Source: Paramacrobiotus metropolitanus
Lineage: Eukaryota > Tardigrada > Eutardigrada > Parachela > Macrobiotidae
Direction: 5' to 3'
Length of the DNA stretch: 64,000 bases
Assembly: GCF_019649055.1 (NCBI RefSeq)
Contig: NW_026570265.1
Coordinates: 806,001 to 870,000, forward strand
Shown: in pieces, positions 23,487 through 34,324 of the stretch
How the letters are laid out: each line of letters opens with the position of its first letter
Numbering within the stretch: the first letter of the stretch is position 1
The notes under the pieces: model-generated
Databases searched by the model: none
What the model saw: only the letters and a program-made list of their open reading frames with translations
What the model was told of the DNA's origin: nothing
Translations under genes and position numbers: made by a program

Positions 23487-24419
23487 CAGAGGGTTATTCA
23501 GCCAAGTGTGGTCACTTTTTGGAAAATTTCTGCTTAGCCGCTGCAGGCTCATTTTACTTTTTTAAAAATTTTATCAAATAGCCACAACATTCAATCACAT
23601 TTTGAATTCAACCGAGCCAAGATTTCGTTATCCTGTAGCCCAGGAAAAAATTCAGTTTATCCCCACCATGTTGGCAACAGTTGACCAGTTCAGCTATAGG
23701 AAATGGATTCCCTTTACTCAAAATTAATTTAAAATTTGGGTTTTCGCCATAATCGACTGGAAACCTGTCATGGGTTTCGAACAAACCTTTTCAGAAGGAA
23801 TTACCAGTTTTTTCGATCAGGAAGCAACATCCTTGTTTTTCTCAGCAGTGCTCCCGGGAGCACATCTCTGGTTCTGGATGACTTCTTCCTCTCTGCCAGG
23901 CTTAATCCGTGGAGCGTCTTTTCGACCAATGAACATTGTAAATTGTGAAGGAAGACCTGCGTTACAACTTTAGTTTGTGGAGGAACGAAAAGGATAGCCA
24001 TAGCTCCGTGAGTAACAATTCGCACATTGAGCATGGCTCTTGCGAGTGTCTTCCTGTTTTCGCGTTTTTCCAGCCGTCCTACCGCAAGAACGCGCAAGAA
24101 TATGGAATCGTTTTGCTATAAAAAATATTCGGATCGTCGTTTTTCACAATTAAAACCATCCAGATTTGAAAAGCAGACGATCCTTTTAAGGCCAGATCAT
24201 CGAAAGCCAAATTTTGCCTGGTCAAAGGTTTAGAGTCGGAGTCTTTAGGTCAGTAGCCAATATTGCGGGCTGTTTAAACCCGATTGTCACAAAAACTTGC
24301 AAAAAGCATCAAAACTAATTTGCCATAATAAAACAATTATTAGAATCTGACTCTGCGCAACGGCTGAATTATAGGAATTTTTTTAATGCGCTGACCACAC
24401 TTGGCTGAATAACCCTCTG
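23487..24419. mobile_element. Degenerate Tc1/mariner-type DNA transposon, 933 bp
   Basis: Perfect 28-bp terminal inverted repeats begin CAGAGGGTTATTCAGCCAAG at 23487 and end at 24419. They are flanked by TA at 23485-23486 and 24420-24421, the target duplication typical of Tc1/mariner. The element sits between DRC10 and FKBP6. At 933 bp it is shorter than a usual 1.2-1.6 kb full-length copy. Identical ends suggest a fairly recent insertion or selection on the ends only. Confidence 0.88.
23740..24097 (-). pseudogene. Tc1/mariner transposase remnant
   Basis: On the minus strand the fragment FVPPQTKVVTQVFLHNL resembles the Tc1-like strand before the catalytic D. In a shifted frame, QRCAPGSTAEKNKDV resembles the QQDGAPAHTAKKTQDW block. 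The two are in different frames with stops nearby, so the frame is broken and no active enzyme is predicted. The first third of a transposase (helix-turn-helix) is not recognisable. Confidence 0.65.
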
Positions 24420-24421
24420 TA

Positions 24422-24926
24422 CTTTGAACGATTAAGTAACAGAAATTAAATAGGTATTTACTGTAATCAGCTATGATTGTTTACAAGTCAAGCTGGCTTT
24501 ACTGTGCTCTGAAACACGGCTTCACAGTCTTCACTTCACTCAAACAATCACAAATCTGAGCATCAATGATCATCACCAGGCAGCACAGCAAGCATCACAG
24601 GCTACGGCAATACTAAGGATACCATGGCTGAATCTCGTCAGAAATTTATTTCACCACGCTTCCAGATCAGCAAAATTGAAGGCATATATATCAAAACAAT
24701 TTCTCTATATTTTCCCGATATCACAAATCAGTAAAAACAAAATATGTCACAGCCCACTGAAACAACCACTTTCACTGTCGCACAAACGAAAAATTAATCT
24801 GCTCACTGTACAAGAAAAGCTAAGTATAAAGCAGACAACTGAAGGTTTCATACCATTTTGCAGGGCTTTTTTCCGCTACAATAAGAAAGAGGCCAGCAAC
24901 AAGAACAAAATTTCTGCTTCTTCCGT
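24422..24926. other. Intergenic, 3' flank of FKBP6
   Basis: No gene is seen between the transposon relic and the FKBP6 stop codon. Confidence 0.5.
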
Positions 24927-27102
24927 TTAATGCGAAATAGCAGCTTGCCGGCAAAGAGTAAATATCGGCCGACGCTGTCCTTCCCGGGCTACCACCAGTA
25001 AACCAGCCTTCCGAGTTTCCGCTTCCAAAAATTTCCGGTTATGTTTATCCTGAAACAAGGAATACTTCAGGGGAACTTCCGCCAGATTGGTACATTTTCG
25101 CATTTTGTCGATCGTCTGTCCAACATGCTCCCGCACTTCATCGGAAATGACAAACGATGGCTCGGCTGATTGGTTAACGGCTTTCGCGGTGTGGCAAGCA
25201 TTACCAAACATCCTCATACACATGACCTTTTCATTGTTCAGACTTTTATCATGAACTTTCTTGATCTTTTGGTATAATTCCGCATACTCAGGACTATGTG
25301 GGTTTTCCCGAATGCCACGCTGAACCCATTCAAAGGCCTCCTCCTTTTTCCCAATCTGGAAGTTAGCTGTAGCCAGATAGTACAATCCCTACGCAGTAAG
25401 GTCCAAGATGTTATTGTTAAATTATTATTCAGTCAGCGAATAAAGACTAGAGTTCAAGTTAAGGTTTCTCGACCTTGCTATCGTGAGGGTTCAGCTCCAC
25501 AATTTTCCGGCAAAGCTCTTCCACCCTTTCCCATTTACTCAGTTTAGCATGGACAACAGAGGCATTCCTTTTTAAAACAGTATCGATGTCGCTAACTTTT
25601 GCTACCATGTCTGCCACAGCCTCCGATGGTCGCTCCAACAGTGTCATGCAGACGGAAGTGGCTTCAATTCCCTGCAGAAAACGGTCTTGTTCACCAAGGA
25701 AAATATCTTTGCAATAGTACATCGGCATTCTTACGTATTCAAAGTGATCTCTGGCGCTTTCATACAGATTTTTGCCAAATGCTTTCTTTCCTTTCTCTCG
25801 AAATTCCGTAGCGGCTTTGAAGCACACTTCAAACCCCAAGTCTTCTTTGGCATCTTCAGGCTGGCGAATGAACTGGGAAGAAGCCTTATCGTCGGACCAC
25901 TCTTCATCGCGTAGTTCAACAATGTAGTGCATTGTTGCACTGGGTGGGATGCGTGGAGGAATTCCTTGGTTCCCTAAAAAACAGCACGCACTTGAACATC
26001 ATGAGACTCACTTGGTCATTTTCAAAATTTACTGTTGAAGTATTCGTTGACATTAGCTGCACTCAGCTGCTGCAGGATGTCAGAGAAAATTTGATGGCAC
26101 ACTCCCGTCAACCGAAACCCAACAAAATATTCGAGATTTGTCCTCACACTATGCGGAGGGTCAAAACTCCCAACAGCGTTTTTCTTACCAAAAGCATATT
26201 CCGGCGAAATTCGGATATGAGCGCTATCACCCAACCGAAGTTTTCCCAATGCTAAACGCAAGCCTTCCACAAAAGCTTCGTTAACGTCGTATCTAATAAG
26301 GCAGAACAAAACTGAAATAGCATCTATCAAATTTCAAAGTGTCTGCCAAAAGCAGTTTTGAACAAGCCAACTGTGTCTTCATATACGTCATCACAATTAC
26401 TTGAAAACTTCCCGGCGACCTCTGTAACGCGTAGCATCAACCGGTTCTTTGAAATTCGGCTCAACAAATCCAGTGTACTGCATAATGAAATACATTCCCG
26501 GTGCCAGCACAGTCTGTCCGGAGCCTCTGTTCAGAATGCGGATGCGCACGCCTCCATCCGGCGTGACTGCGGTCATCAGATCCCAAATGTTCGCTTTGCT
26601 CACGTTGAGACGATACCATGTGTCCAGCTCCGTCGTGACCCGGTTCAGTTCGCGGGAGTCCGATGACTTTTGGCAAACACTCTTCCCGGTGTCCTCTTCC
26701 CACATCTTTTTCATGTAATCCAAATCGGTCCATTGAGCTAGTTAAAAATAATCGCATTTATTCTCACAAAATTCTGATTCATATTCGATATCAACTCTGT
26801 CACGCTGCCAATATAATCCCAATGTCAGGAAGAAAAAGAAACTAAAAATAAATAACATTCTGACACCGAAGGAAAACTGTACTGCATACGTCACACATCT
26901 GATGCAAAATTAATGCAGTGCGGCTGATTGCTGACCATGTGAGAGTTCCAAAATTTTGCCTGCTTTGCCATCCACAGTACTTACTCTGATTAACGTTACC
27001 AGCTGCGCTTGGTGGGACTTCCGGTGATGTCACTGCAGCCTGTTCGAGGTAGTCTTCTTCATGCGTCAGCAAACCCTCATCAGAATCTTGGTAAAAGTTC
27101 AT
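24927..27102 (-). CDS. FKBP6: FKBP6/shutdown-like: FKBP domain plus TPR co-chaperone
   Basis: HSP90 co-chaperone of the piRNA pathway in animal germ cells (FKBP6 in mammals, shutdown in flies). The start MNFYQDSDEGLL (27102) opens an acidic N-terminus. Exon 26403-26735 codes WYRLNVSKANIWDLMTAVTP, then the first half of an FKBP fold (VLAPGMYFIMQYTGF). Exon 26022-26280 has GKLRLGDSAHIRISPEYAFG. TPR exons follow (25459-25932 and 24927-25385), including MYYLATANFQIGKKEEAFEW. The C-terminus has a helix like that of FKBP6 (KIKKVHDKSLNNEKVMCMRMF). Several FKBP12 pocket aromatics are replaced (F36 by V, W59 by F, Y82 by F), consistent with the weak or absent isomerase activity known for this family. 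Stop TAA at 24927-24929. FKBP4/5 is less likely because only one FKBP domain is present. Confidence 0.78.
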
Positions 27103-27850
27103 TTCAAAGGGCTCTAAAGTGAACAATAATCGAAACAATGCCTTGCTGTTTACATACCATCACTCTGGAACTGCGCAAAAACTGCACCGAAGGCTTGTTA
27201 ATAGTTGTTATCAAAAATGCGTTAAAACACCTTTGGCTACCATTATGTATTGATTTATATCCAGCGGGCCAGCCATTACTCAAGATAAAATACAAAAAGA
27301 CAGAGAGGAACATGCAGCCAAGGCCTGCGCCGAAGTCGTAGAAACAGCTGTCTTACCACTCTCGCCGACTTCTCCCTCATCCCCCATCTCTTTCATCGCT
27401 GTTCCTGGTCGAACTGTTCAAAAATCTTTTAATTCGCTTAGAATTTAAAGCCTAATGACAAAACAACAGCGTGTGATAGGTAAGTCCTATTTCTGAGTTT
27501 GAAAATTTGAATTGTGATTTTTCAAACTTCCGCACAAAGCTCAAAGAACTCATTGGAACTGCTCGTATTGGAAACATTACGAGACGCCAACCCTCTGCCG
27601 TCTAGTGGGCAGGTACAAACAGAGTTCGACAGACCGTGAGGAGTTCACAATCACAGAGAAAACACAAGCCAAGAAACATCACTCAAATGAGTCAAATCAG
27701 ACAAGTTTGTTTTTGTCGGAAGATTCGAAAACTGCGGTTTCTGTATTACTCGGATTTTTACATAATCAGAATATTATCAGACAGAACTGTCAGCTACATT
27801 CGTTCAATACTTTATTGTTTCAATCAATTTCGAAGCCGCTGGACTTCACT
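27103..27850. promoter_or_regulatory. Divergent promoter region of FKBP6 and TSEN34
   Basis: The two coding starts face away from each other across 748 bp. An additional FKBP6 5' exon or UTR may lie within it (an acceptor-like TTTAG precedes AGCCCTTTGAAATG). No defined element is recognised. Confidence 0.45.
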
Positions 27851-29723
27851 ATGGGTACGTCTATGCCTCCCTTGAAACGACTTGCTGGACATTCTGCCAC
27901 TGCGACAGCTGCTCTTCCTGATCTTGGTGACGACCACAAGGTTACCGTTAATGTTGGTGCAGGGAACACCCTGTGGGTTTGGGATCCTGCGGGTGAGTAT
28001 TCTACATCAAGACTTCAATGTCTCTTCACATTACTAGAAGGCTCTAGATCTAGCCCAAGATTAATTTGAGGACATGCGAAATTAACACTTGGATTTTGTC
28101 AGTGTTAATTTCTGGCAGTTACCGTCAAAGCGCTTGTTACCTTGTAATACTTACTTTTAAGCTTTTACCAGTTTTACGGACTCTGTATAAATGTCATTGA
28201 AAATTTGTATTCATTAATACGTGTCGGCGTGTGCTAGATGCAATCCATGTCCAGAAGGTGTATCGAATTCAAGGAGTACTGACCGGGTGTTTTCCGAAAG
28301 TTCCCATGCAAGACACTTTTGCCAGCTTGCCCTTGCGTCTTATGCCGGAAGAAGCAGCTTATCTGCGTGATCGCGGACGTGCAGTGTTTGTCAGCGAAGA
28401 GCCTTTAGCTCGCAGTCTGCCAACTTTGTTGGATCGCGGTCACTTTGATGCCATGCGCCACGAGCAGTTTCAGCAGCAGGTAAATTCTTATTAACGATAA
28501 GTACTTCGTATTAAAAATAAGTAATACAAGTACTAGTAAATATACTTACGTAACAATATTGAAATAATAGCTGTACTATAAGCAATGCGTAGATTGCATG
28601 CAGGAGATTGGCACATTACAAAGTATTTAAGTACGTACAGGATACTGGACACTGGACACGTAACGAATTTTTTAAATAGTCATGTAAATTTAACACATAA
28701 TACTGTACTTAATTGTAAGTATATACAAAAGCGCTTTGTAATTGTAAATCGTCATACACTACTCCTTTGCATTGGACCACTGATTTTGGGCTATATATGC
28801 GCTTTTGTCGGCGATAATTCTTATGTGATACGTTTTTCCTGAAGGGTATAATTTGTGACGGGAGATTTCTTTAGGCGGATCTGTTCACAATTTTACGTGA
28901 ATCTCACACCGATGTCCATAAGGATGAGTTACTCAAGAGATTCGAGGAAGAACAGAGCCGAGCTATGGAGCAGGAAGGCAGACCATCTTTACGTGACCGT
29001 GAAGAACTGTGGAGAACGGAACGAGAGCGATGGCTAGGAAAGCCGATTGAAGATATTCGTCACGTCTTCAACATGGAGCTGCCCACCCGATCGTGGAGGG
29101 TCGGCCAGTCTCTTATCCATCTGCCGGAAATCTCTTTCCAGTACCCAACGAATGACAAGGAAAGTGCCGCTTGTGTTGTTTTCACCGCATTGATGGACGC
29201 GGGGTTCAGTGTTACTTCCGGTGCCAATTATGGAGCTGACTTTTTGGCTTTTCGCGGTAAGCATCTGCAGTTGTAGCTCGTGAGTAAGAGTTATACATAG
29301 CAATAACATAGCATATATTGCAAGTTCGTACCAGATCCAAATACCTGCATTATGCATCCATGCAATGTTCAGTCAAGGTTCAATTTACAGTATAATAAGG
29401 ATTTCCAACCTTAGATGGTCGGCACGGGTAGGCATGCCTGTAAAAAAATGCAATTTGCAGTACGCACAGTGAGCAGTTTTAATGTGAGCGGTTGAATTAC
29501 TGCTTATTTTACTTGTTGTGTTTGTGAATTAGGCGATCCTCATGTCGTGTATTCTTCGTACATGGTGAAAGTTGTGCGGGAGAAGGAGGAGTTCAAGCTG
29601 GACGAATACTTGCGACTTGGACGCGTTGCCACCACAGCAAAGAAAGCCATTTTGTGGGCGATTGTTATTGACAATAATTCACAAGTTCGCTTCTGCTGTA
29701 GTAAATGGGCTCTGATGAAATGA
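27851..29723 (+). CDS. TSEN34: tRNA-splicing endonuclease subunit SEN34
   Basis: Subunit of the heterotetramer that cuts introns from pre-tRNAs; SEN34 normally cleaves the 3' splice site. Exons 27851-27992, 28238-28479, 28875-29256 and 29533-29723 join in phase to 318 aa (human 310). The N-terminal domain has TLWVWDPADAIHVQKVYRIQG and LPLRLMPEEAAYLRDRG. The linker is charged. The C-terminal nuclease fold has SGANYGADFLAFRGDP, LGRVATTAKKAILWA and the end FCCSKWALMK. Aligned to human, catalytic Tyr247 and His255 fall on Phe (FLAF) and Tyr (VVYSSY), whereas Lys286 appears kept (AKKAILW). If the alignment holds, cleavage chemistry at this site would be impaired. Neighbours give no functional link. 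Confidence 0.9.
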
Positions 29724-30301
29724 GGATTGTGCCGTTTTGTAGTACTCGAATCAGTTACAATAGTTGTGTTACTTGTGTACTTGTTCTCGTAAATGGAATT
29801 AATAAATTGACCTTGCGTAATTATAAGCGTTGCGACGGCTCACACCTTTGCTTTTTCACTGGCTTTCGCCTTTCTGGTACTGTACTGTACATACCGTATA
29901 AATTTGGATTTGCTTCCGTGTTGTACGATTCCTTTTGAACGTCCCCGTAGTTGACCAGACAAGTAAGTACGTAAAAGAAGAACCGGCTTATTACACCGCA
30001 CGGTCGGCGCGATTCGGGCAGTCCGGTTCGGTTCGGTACACGAAGTACGAGCAAGTCTTAGCACTTGGCTCTTGCAGTCAGCAGTGACGAAGCAGTGCTT
30101 CGGAAGCACTATGCAACAATGCACTACATGCAAGGCTGCAAGCCGCTTAACTTTCTTTCGGAGAGGGCCAGAGGCAGAAAGATCGACCCGAATGGGAACC
30201 GACAGCTCATTTTAAAAAATGCTGTTGAAACTATCCAACCCAAGTAAAATATTTTTTGAATTTTGGTTTACAGTGGAGCGTCATTAAAACTGGATAGGTT
30301 T
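29724..30301. other. Intergenic downstream of TSEN34
   Basis: No supported gene. A 60-codon open frame at 30065-30247 has no recognisable domain and no supporting splice context. Confidence 0.4.
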
Positions 30302-30574
30302 CTAGTGATTAAAGCAAGTGCGATACAGACCTTCTTCAGGGTGGACGACTTTTCCAACTGTATTAGCATATTGTTGAAGACCATTTGAGGTACGTGTCTG
30401 GTTTACGGGACCGCTGCCTTTGGGAACCTCAAGCCTTGAACCTGTGTGGTCCGCTGGGCCGTAGTTACCGTGCTTACTAGTTTGTTTAGTACTGAAGTAT
30501 TCATTCTCTTCATAGTGGTTATGTTTTTGCTTGGGAAACTTGTGGTTTTTTTGCGTATTGTAAATCAGTTTCAT
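30302..30574 (-). CDS. Hypothetical hydrophilic 90-aa protein
   Basis: Not recognised. This is one uninterrupted frame of 90 codons, rich in Asn, Gln, Lys, His and Gly, with no hydrophobic segment, Cys pattern or known motif. It could be a real small exon or chance, since AT-poor codons here make a 270-nt frame only mildly unusual. It lies opposite in strand to its neighbours TSEN34 and CCT5. Confidence 0.25.
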   Translation of the reverse strand: MKLIYNTQKNHKFPKQKHNHYEENEYFSTKQTSKHGNYGPADHTGSRLEVPKGSGPVNQTRTSNGLQQYANTVGKVVHPEEGLYRTCFNH

Positions 30575-30861
30575 AGAATAGTAGTTTCATAGAATGGTAG
30601 TTAGCTTTCTCGAAGGCTTGGGACATGTTATGTTATGCAGTAACATATCTACGAATAGAAAGCTGCGTACTCTGCTACTATCGTTGAGCTGTGCTAGGGT
30701 TCGCCACATTTTTTTGGGTTTTCATGATTGTTGACAGACTTTCACCGTCTGTTAATTTTGTCCTAAAAAATTAGGAGCTTATAAGGTTTGTTTTTTATAG
30801 TCCAGCACGCAGGAACGTGTTTTCAGCGGATTTTGTGAATATTCACTGAATTTAGTCCATC

Positions 30862-33800
30862 ATGTCTGCGCTTGGGCAGCTGGTGTTTGATGAGTTCGGA
30901 AATCCGTTTATTATCCTGAAGAATCAGGATAGAAAACGTCGATTGTTTGGAACAGAAGCCTTAAAGGTAAGAACAGATAATCGTGCACTATGCGGCTTTT
31001 TGAAGCTGAGATAGCGTATCCATGCTGTGATATGTCGTACCTCCACTCCCCAGTGCAAGCATAAACACAAACAGTTAAATATTAAAAAAATGGGTCGCAG
31101 TTAGCACATCCTGTCTGCAGTCTTTCGGTTCGTTTATGAACGATGGATTTGTGTCGTAGTCTCATATCATGGCAGCTAAAAACGTCTACAACACCCTGAA
31201 AACATCGCTTGGACCGAAAGGTATGTTCCCTGGAATTTAGAGTGGGAAAAGCTGCGTATGTTAATGGAAGTGCTATAATTGAAGGGCTAGACAAAGTACT
31301 CGTGGGACCAGATGGTGATGTTACTATTACGAATGATGGAGCGACCATAATGAACGAGATGCGGCCAACGCATGAAATAGCTAAATTGATGGTTGATCTG
31401 GCGAAATCTCAAGATGCTGAAATCGGCGATGGCACTACGAGTGTCGTTGGTAAGCGTAAGCGGGTTAAGTCTGTTTTGCTGTGATAGTTTGGCTGGTTTA
31501 ATGATGAATGGGGAATTACCGTTTGAAACGAATGATACGACACCGTCCTGTTGGCTGCTGGTTATATTTCTGATTTATGGCGACAATGGAAATTCACATT
31601 TGACGGATACTGTTAAATAATTTTTTGGGCTTGTAATAAATTGTCTTTTAATTATAGTTATGGCCGGCGCCCTTCTGGAACAGGCCGAGACACTTCTGGA
31701 TAAAGGAATCCATCCCATCCGAATTGCCGACGGATATGAAATGGCAGCACACTTAGCTGTGCAGCATTTGGAGACCATTGCCGAAAATGTTAACTTTTCC
31801 AAGGAGAATCTTGATTCACTGGTGGATATCGCTAAAACTACCTTAGGATCAAAAGTGTGAGTTATAAATGTAAATAAGAAATTAATTTGGTTGTGTACGA
31901 AGACTCCGCACTGTAAAGATTTAAGTGCCAACCATACAATATTTTGTGGTTTTATTCGCGTGGACATGTCGCAGTTTATTTTTTACAGAGTCAATCGTTT
32001 TCGCCAAGAACTGGCCCATATTGCCATCAATGCAGTTTTGTCCGTGGCTGACCTGGAACACAAGGACGTTGATTTTGAACTGATTAAAATGGTTACAAAA
32101 GTCGGCGCTCGATTAGAAGACACTATGCTAATCAAAGGAGTCCTTGTTGACAAGGACATGAGCCACCCACAGATGCCCAAGGTAATTGATTTCTTCGACT
32201 TGAGATACGAATTACGAAATCATGCAAGAATAAACTAAAAAAATAAATTAATATTGGTATAATCGTTACTTGGCTCATGGAATCTCTGATAACTTCCTTT
32301 GTTTATTGGAGCCAGAAATGTGCCGAAATTGTTATTGTTGTTTTGTTACTCGAATTTTGGAATAGTTCATTATTTCAGCCAAATCACAAACAACAACATT
32401 TTGCGATTTTGCATTTAAATGAAACTATGCTTTTAGACTATAAAAGACGCTAAGATTGCCATTTTGACCTGCCCGTTTGAACCGCCGAAACCAAAAACGA
32501 AGCACAAGATCGATGTGTCATCTGTTGAAGACTATCAGAAGCTTCGCGAATATGAACATAAGAAATTTGAGGAAATGGTGCAGCAGGTCAAAGATTGCGG
32601 CGCTAATCTCGTAATTTGCCAGTGGGGCTTCGATGACGAAGCTAACCATCTCCTGCTCCAAAGGGAGTTGCCAGCTGTCCGCTGGGTTGGTGGACCGGAA
32701 ATTGAAGTAAGCGTTTTTGCCTCATCAGTTAATTTTTAGGGAAACTGTTACATTACAGCTTATGCACCATTGCTGCATTTATGTATTCAAGTAGATTACG
32801 TATTAGATATGAGCCATATCACCAGATCTGGTTTGCATAGATATGTACTAATGAAGTTTTATGCTTTATTAGCTTATTGCCATCGCTACCGGCGGTAGAA
32901 TTGTTCCTCGATTTGAAGAATTGAGTTCCGAAAAACTTGGTTTTGCCGGGACAGTCAGAGAAGTTTCCTTTGGTACCGCTAAAGACCGGATGCTCGTCAT
33001 TGAAGGATGCCCGAATTCCCGAGCAGTAACGATCTTCATTCGCGGTGGCAACAAAATGGTACGGTCCTTTCTTGCTACTTTTATTTCCCGGTCGTGGTGG
33101 CTGTTTTTGTGCCGCAGTGCAGTTCTCTCCATGCTTGCGTTGAGTAAGCGTGACGATTCGGCAGCTGCTATAGAATATGCTTTACCACGAACCATTGGAC
33201 AACCATGTTTCCGGTTGATTCACACTGATACTGGTGAAACATTACTTAACATATTTTACAGATTGTAGAAGAAGCAAAGCGGAGCATTCATGACGCATTA
33301 TGCGTCGTACGCAACTTAGTTCGCGACCCTCGCATTGTATACGGTGGTGGAGCGGCTGATATTTCGTGTGCGAATGTGATTGCTGAGGCGGCCAATTCCA
33401 TTCCTGGATTGGAACAATACGCCTACCGAGCATTTGCCGATGCGCTGGAAGCAATTCCTATGGCCTTAGCCGAGAACAGCGGTCTCGCACCTATTGATTC
33501 AGTCTCTGAGATCAAATCGCGACAGATAAAGGAGAAGAACCCACGGCTGGGAGTTGACTGCATGCATCGAGGAACGAATGGTATGAGTTTTTTGTCGTCT
33601 GGCTTATTGATTTAAAATCTCGGATTCTCGCCACGAGACCATAATACCCTTGTTAGCATTAGTGGCTGTTACCGCTTTTTGACAATGCACTTGGTAATCC
33701 TCACGGCACAGGGTGTGACAGTGGAAACTTCAGTGAATTTGTTATTCGTGAAATTCATGAAACTTTTTCCGTAGACATGAAGGAACAGTGCGTGGTGGAA

Positions 33801-33902
33801 GCGCTGATTGGGAAGAAGCAACAAATATTGTTGGCCACTCAGCTGGTGCGGATGATCCTGAAGATCGACGATGTTCGCCTTCCTGGTGAAAAGGACGACT
33901 AA
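30862..33902 (+). CDS. CCT5: T-complex protein 1 subunit epsilon (CCT5), cytosolic chaperonin
   Basis: ATP-dependent group II chaperonin subunit that folds actin and tubulin. Nine exons (30862-30966, 31160-31220, 31285-31449, 31658-31856, 31989-32181, 32437-32706, 32873-33058, 33262-33580, 33775-33902) join in phase to 541 aa, the same length as human CCT5. Motifs include LKTSLGPKG, the nucleotide-binding [12 protein letters not shown] and [31 protein letters not shown] (epsilon-specific), [18 protein letters not shown], and the ATPase GGGAADI near the C-terminal equatorial domain. It ends LPGEKDD. The start context and length support ATG 30862. All introns are GT-AG, and the second is only 64 nt (31221-31284, acceptor TTGAAG). 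No anomalies were seen. Confidence 0.98.
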
Positions 33903-34324
33903 TTGTGTTGTTGACCAGTTTTGTAATACTTCAGTGTGTAATGTGTCACTCTTTCATCTCTCTACACAGTCCTAACAGTTCTTATTTTTACTAAGCGCTG
34001 CGTTCCAGTTCGTGGTTGATGTTGTTAGCTTGCTCGTTTCCTATTCGATTTTGATAAAAGAGAACTTAGGATTTGCTGCTGAGTATGTGTTTCTCTTCTT
34101 CGAAGCTGTGTGATCAGTCACGTCCATCTCGCAGTAATCTTTCCCACAATTCTATCTCAGACACCAGTCCAAGCAACCTTTTAATAGAACACAGTTCAAA
34201 CTGGAACACACCAAACCACACTGCAAGGACGAACACAGCAAGAATTTCAGTACGAAGTGTAAAGCTCAACATCGGCGTTTTATCCGTAACGATTCAAAGG
34301 TACCTAAGTAATTACGGTTAACAC
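33903..34324. other. Convergent intergenic region between CCT5 and the first HSD17B12-like gene
   Basis: Both 3' ends point here. Nothing else is recognised. Confidence 0.5.

Noticed and set aside
30065-30247. 60-codon plus-strand frame considered as a RUN-domain fragment
   Set aside because: The resemblance is weak and no neighbouring exons continue it.
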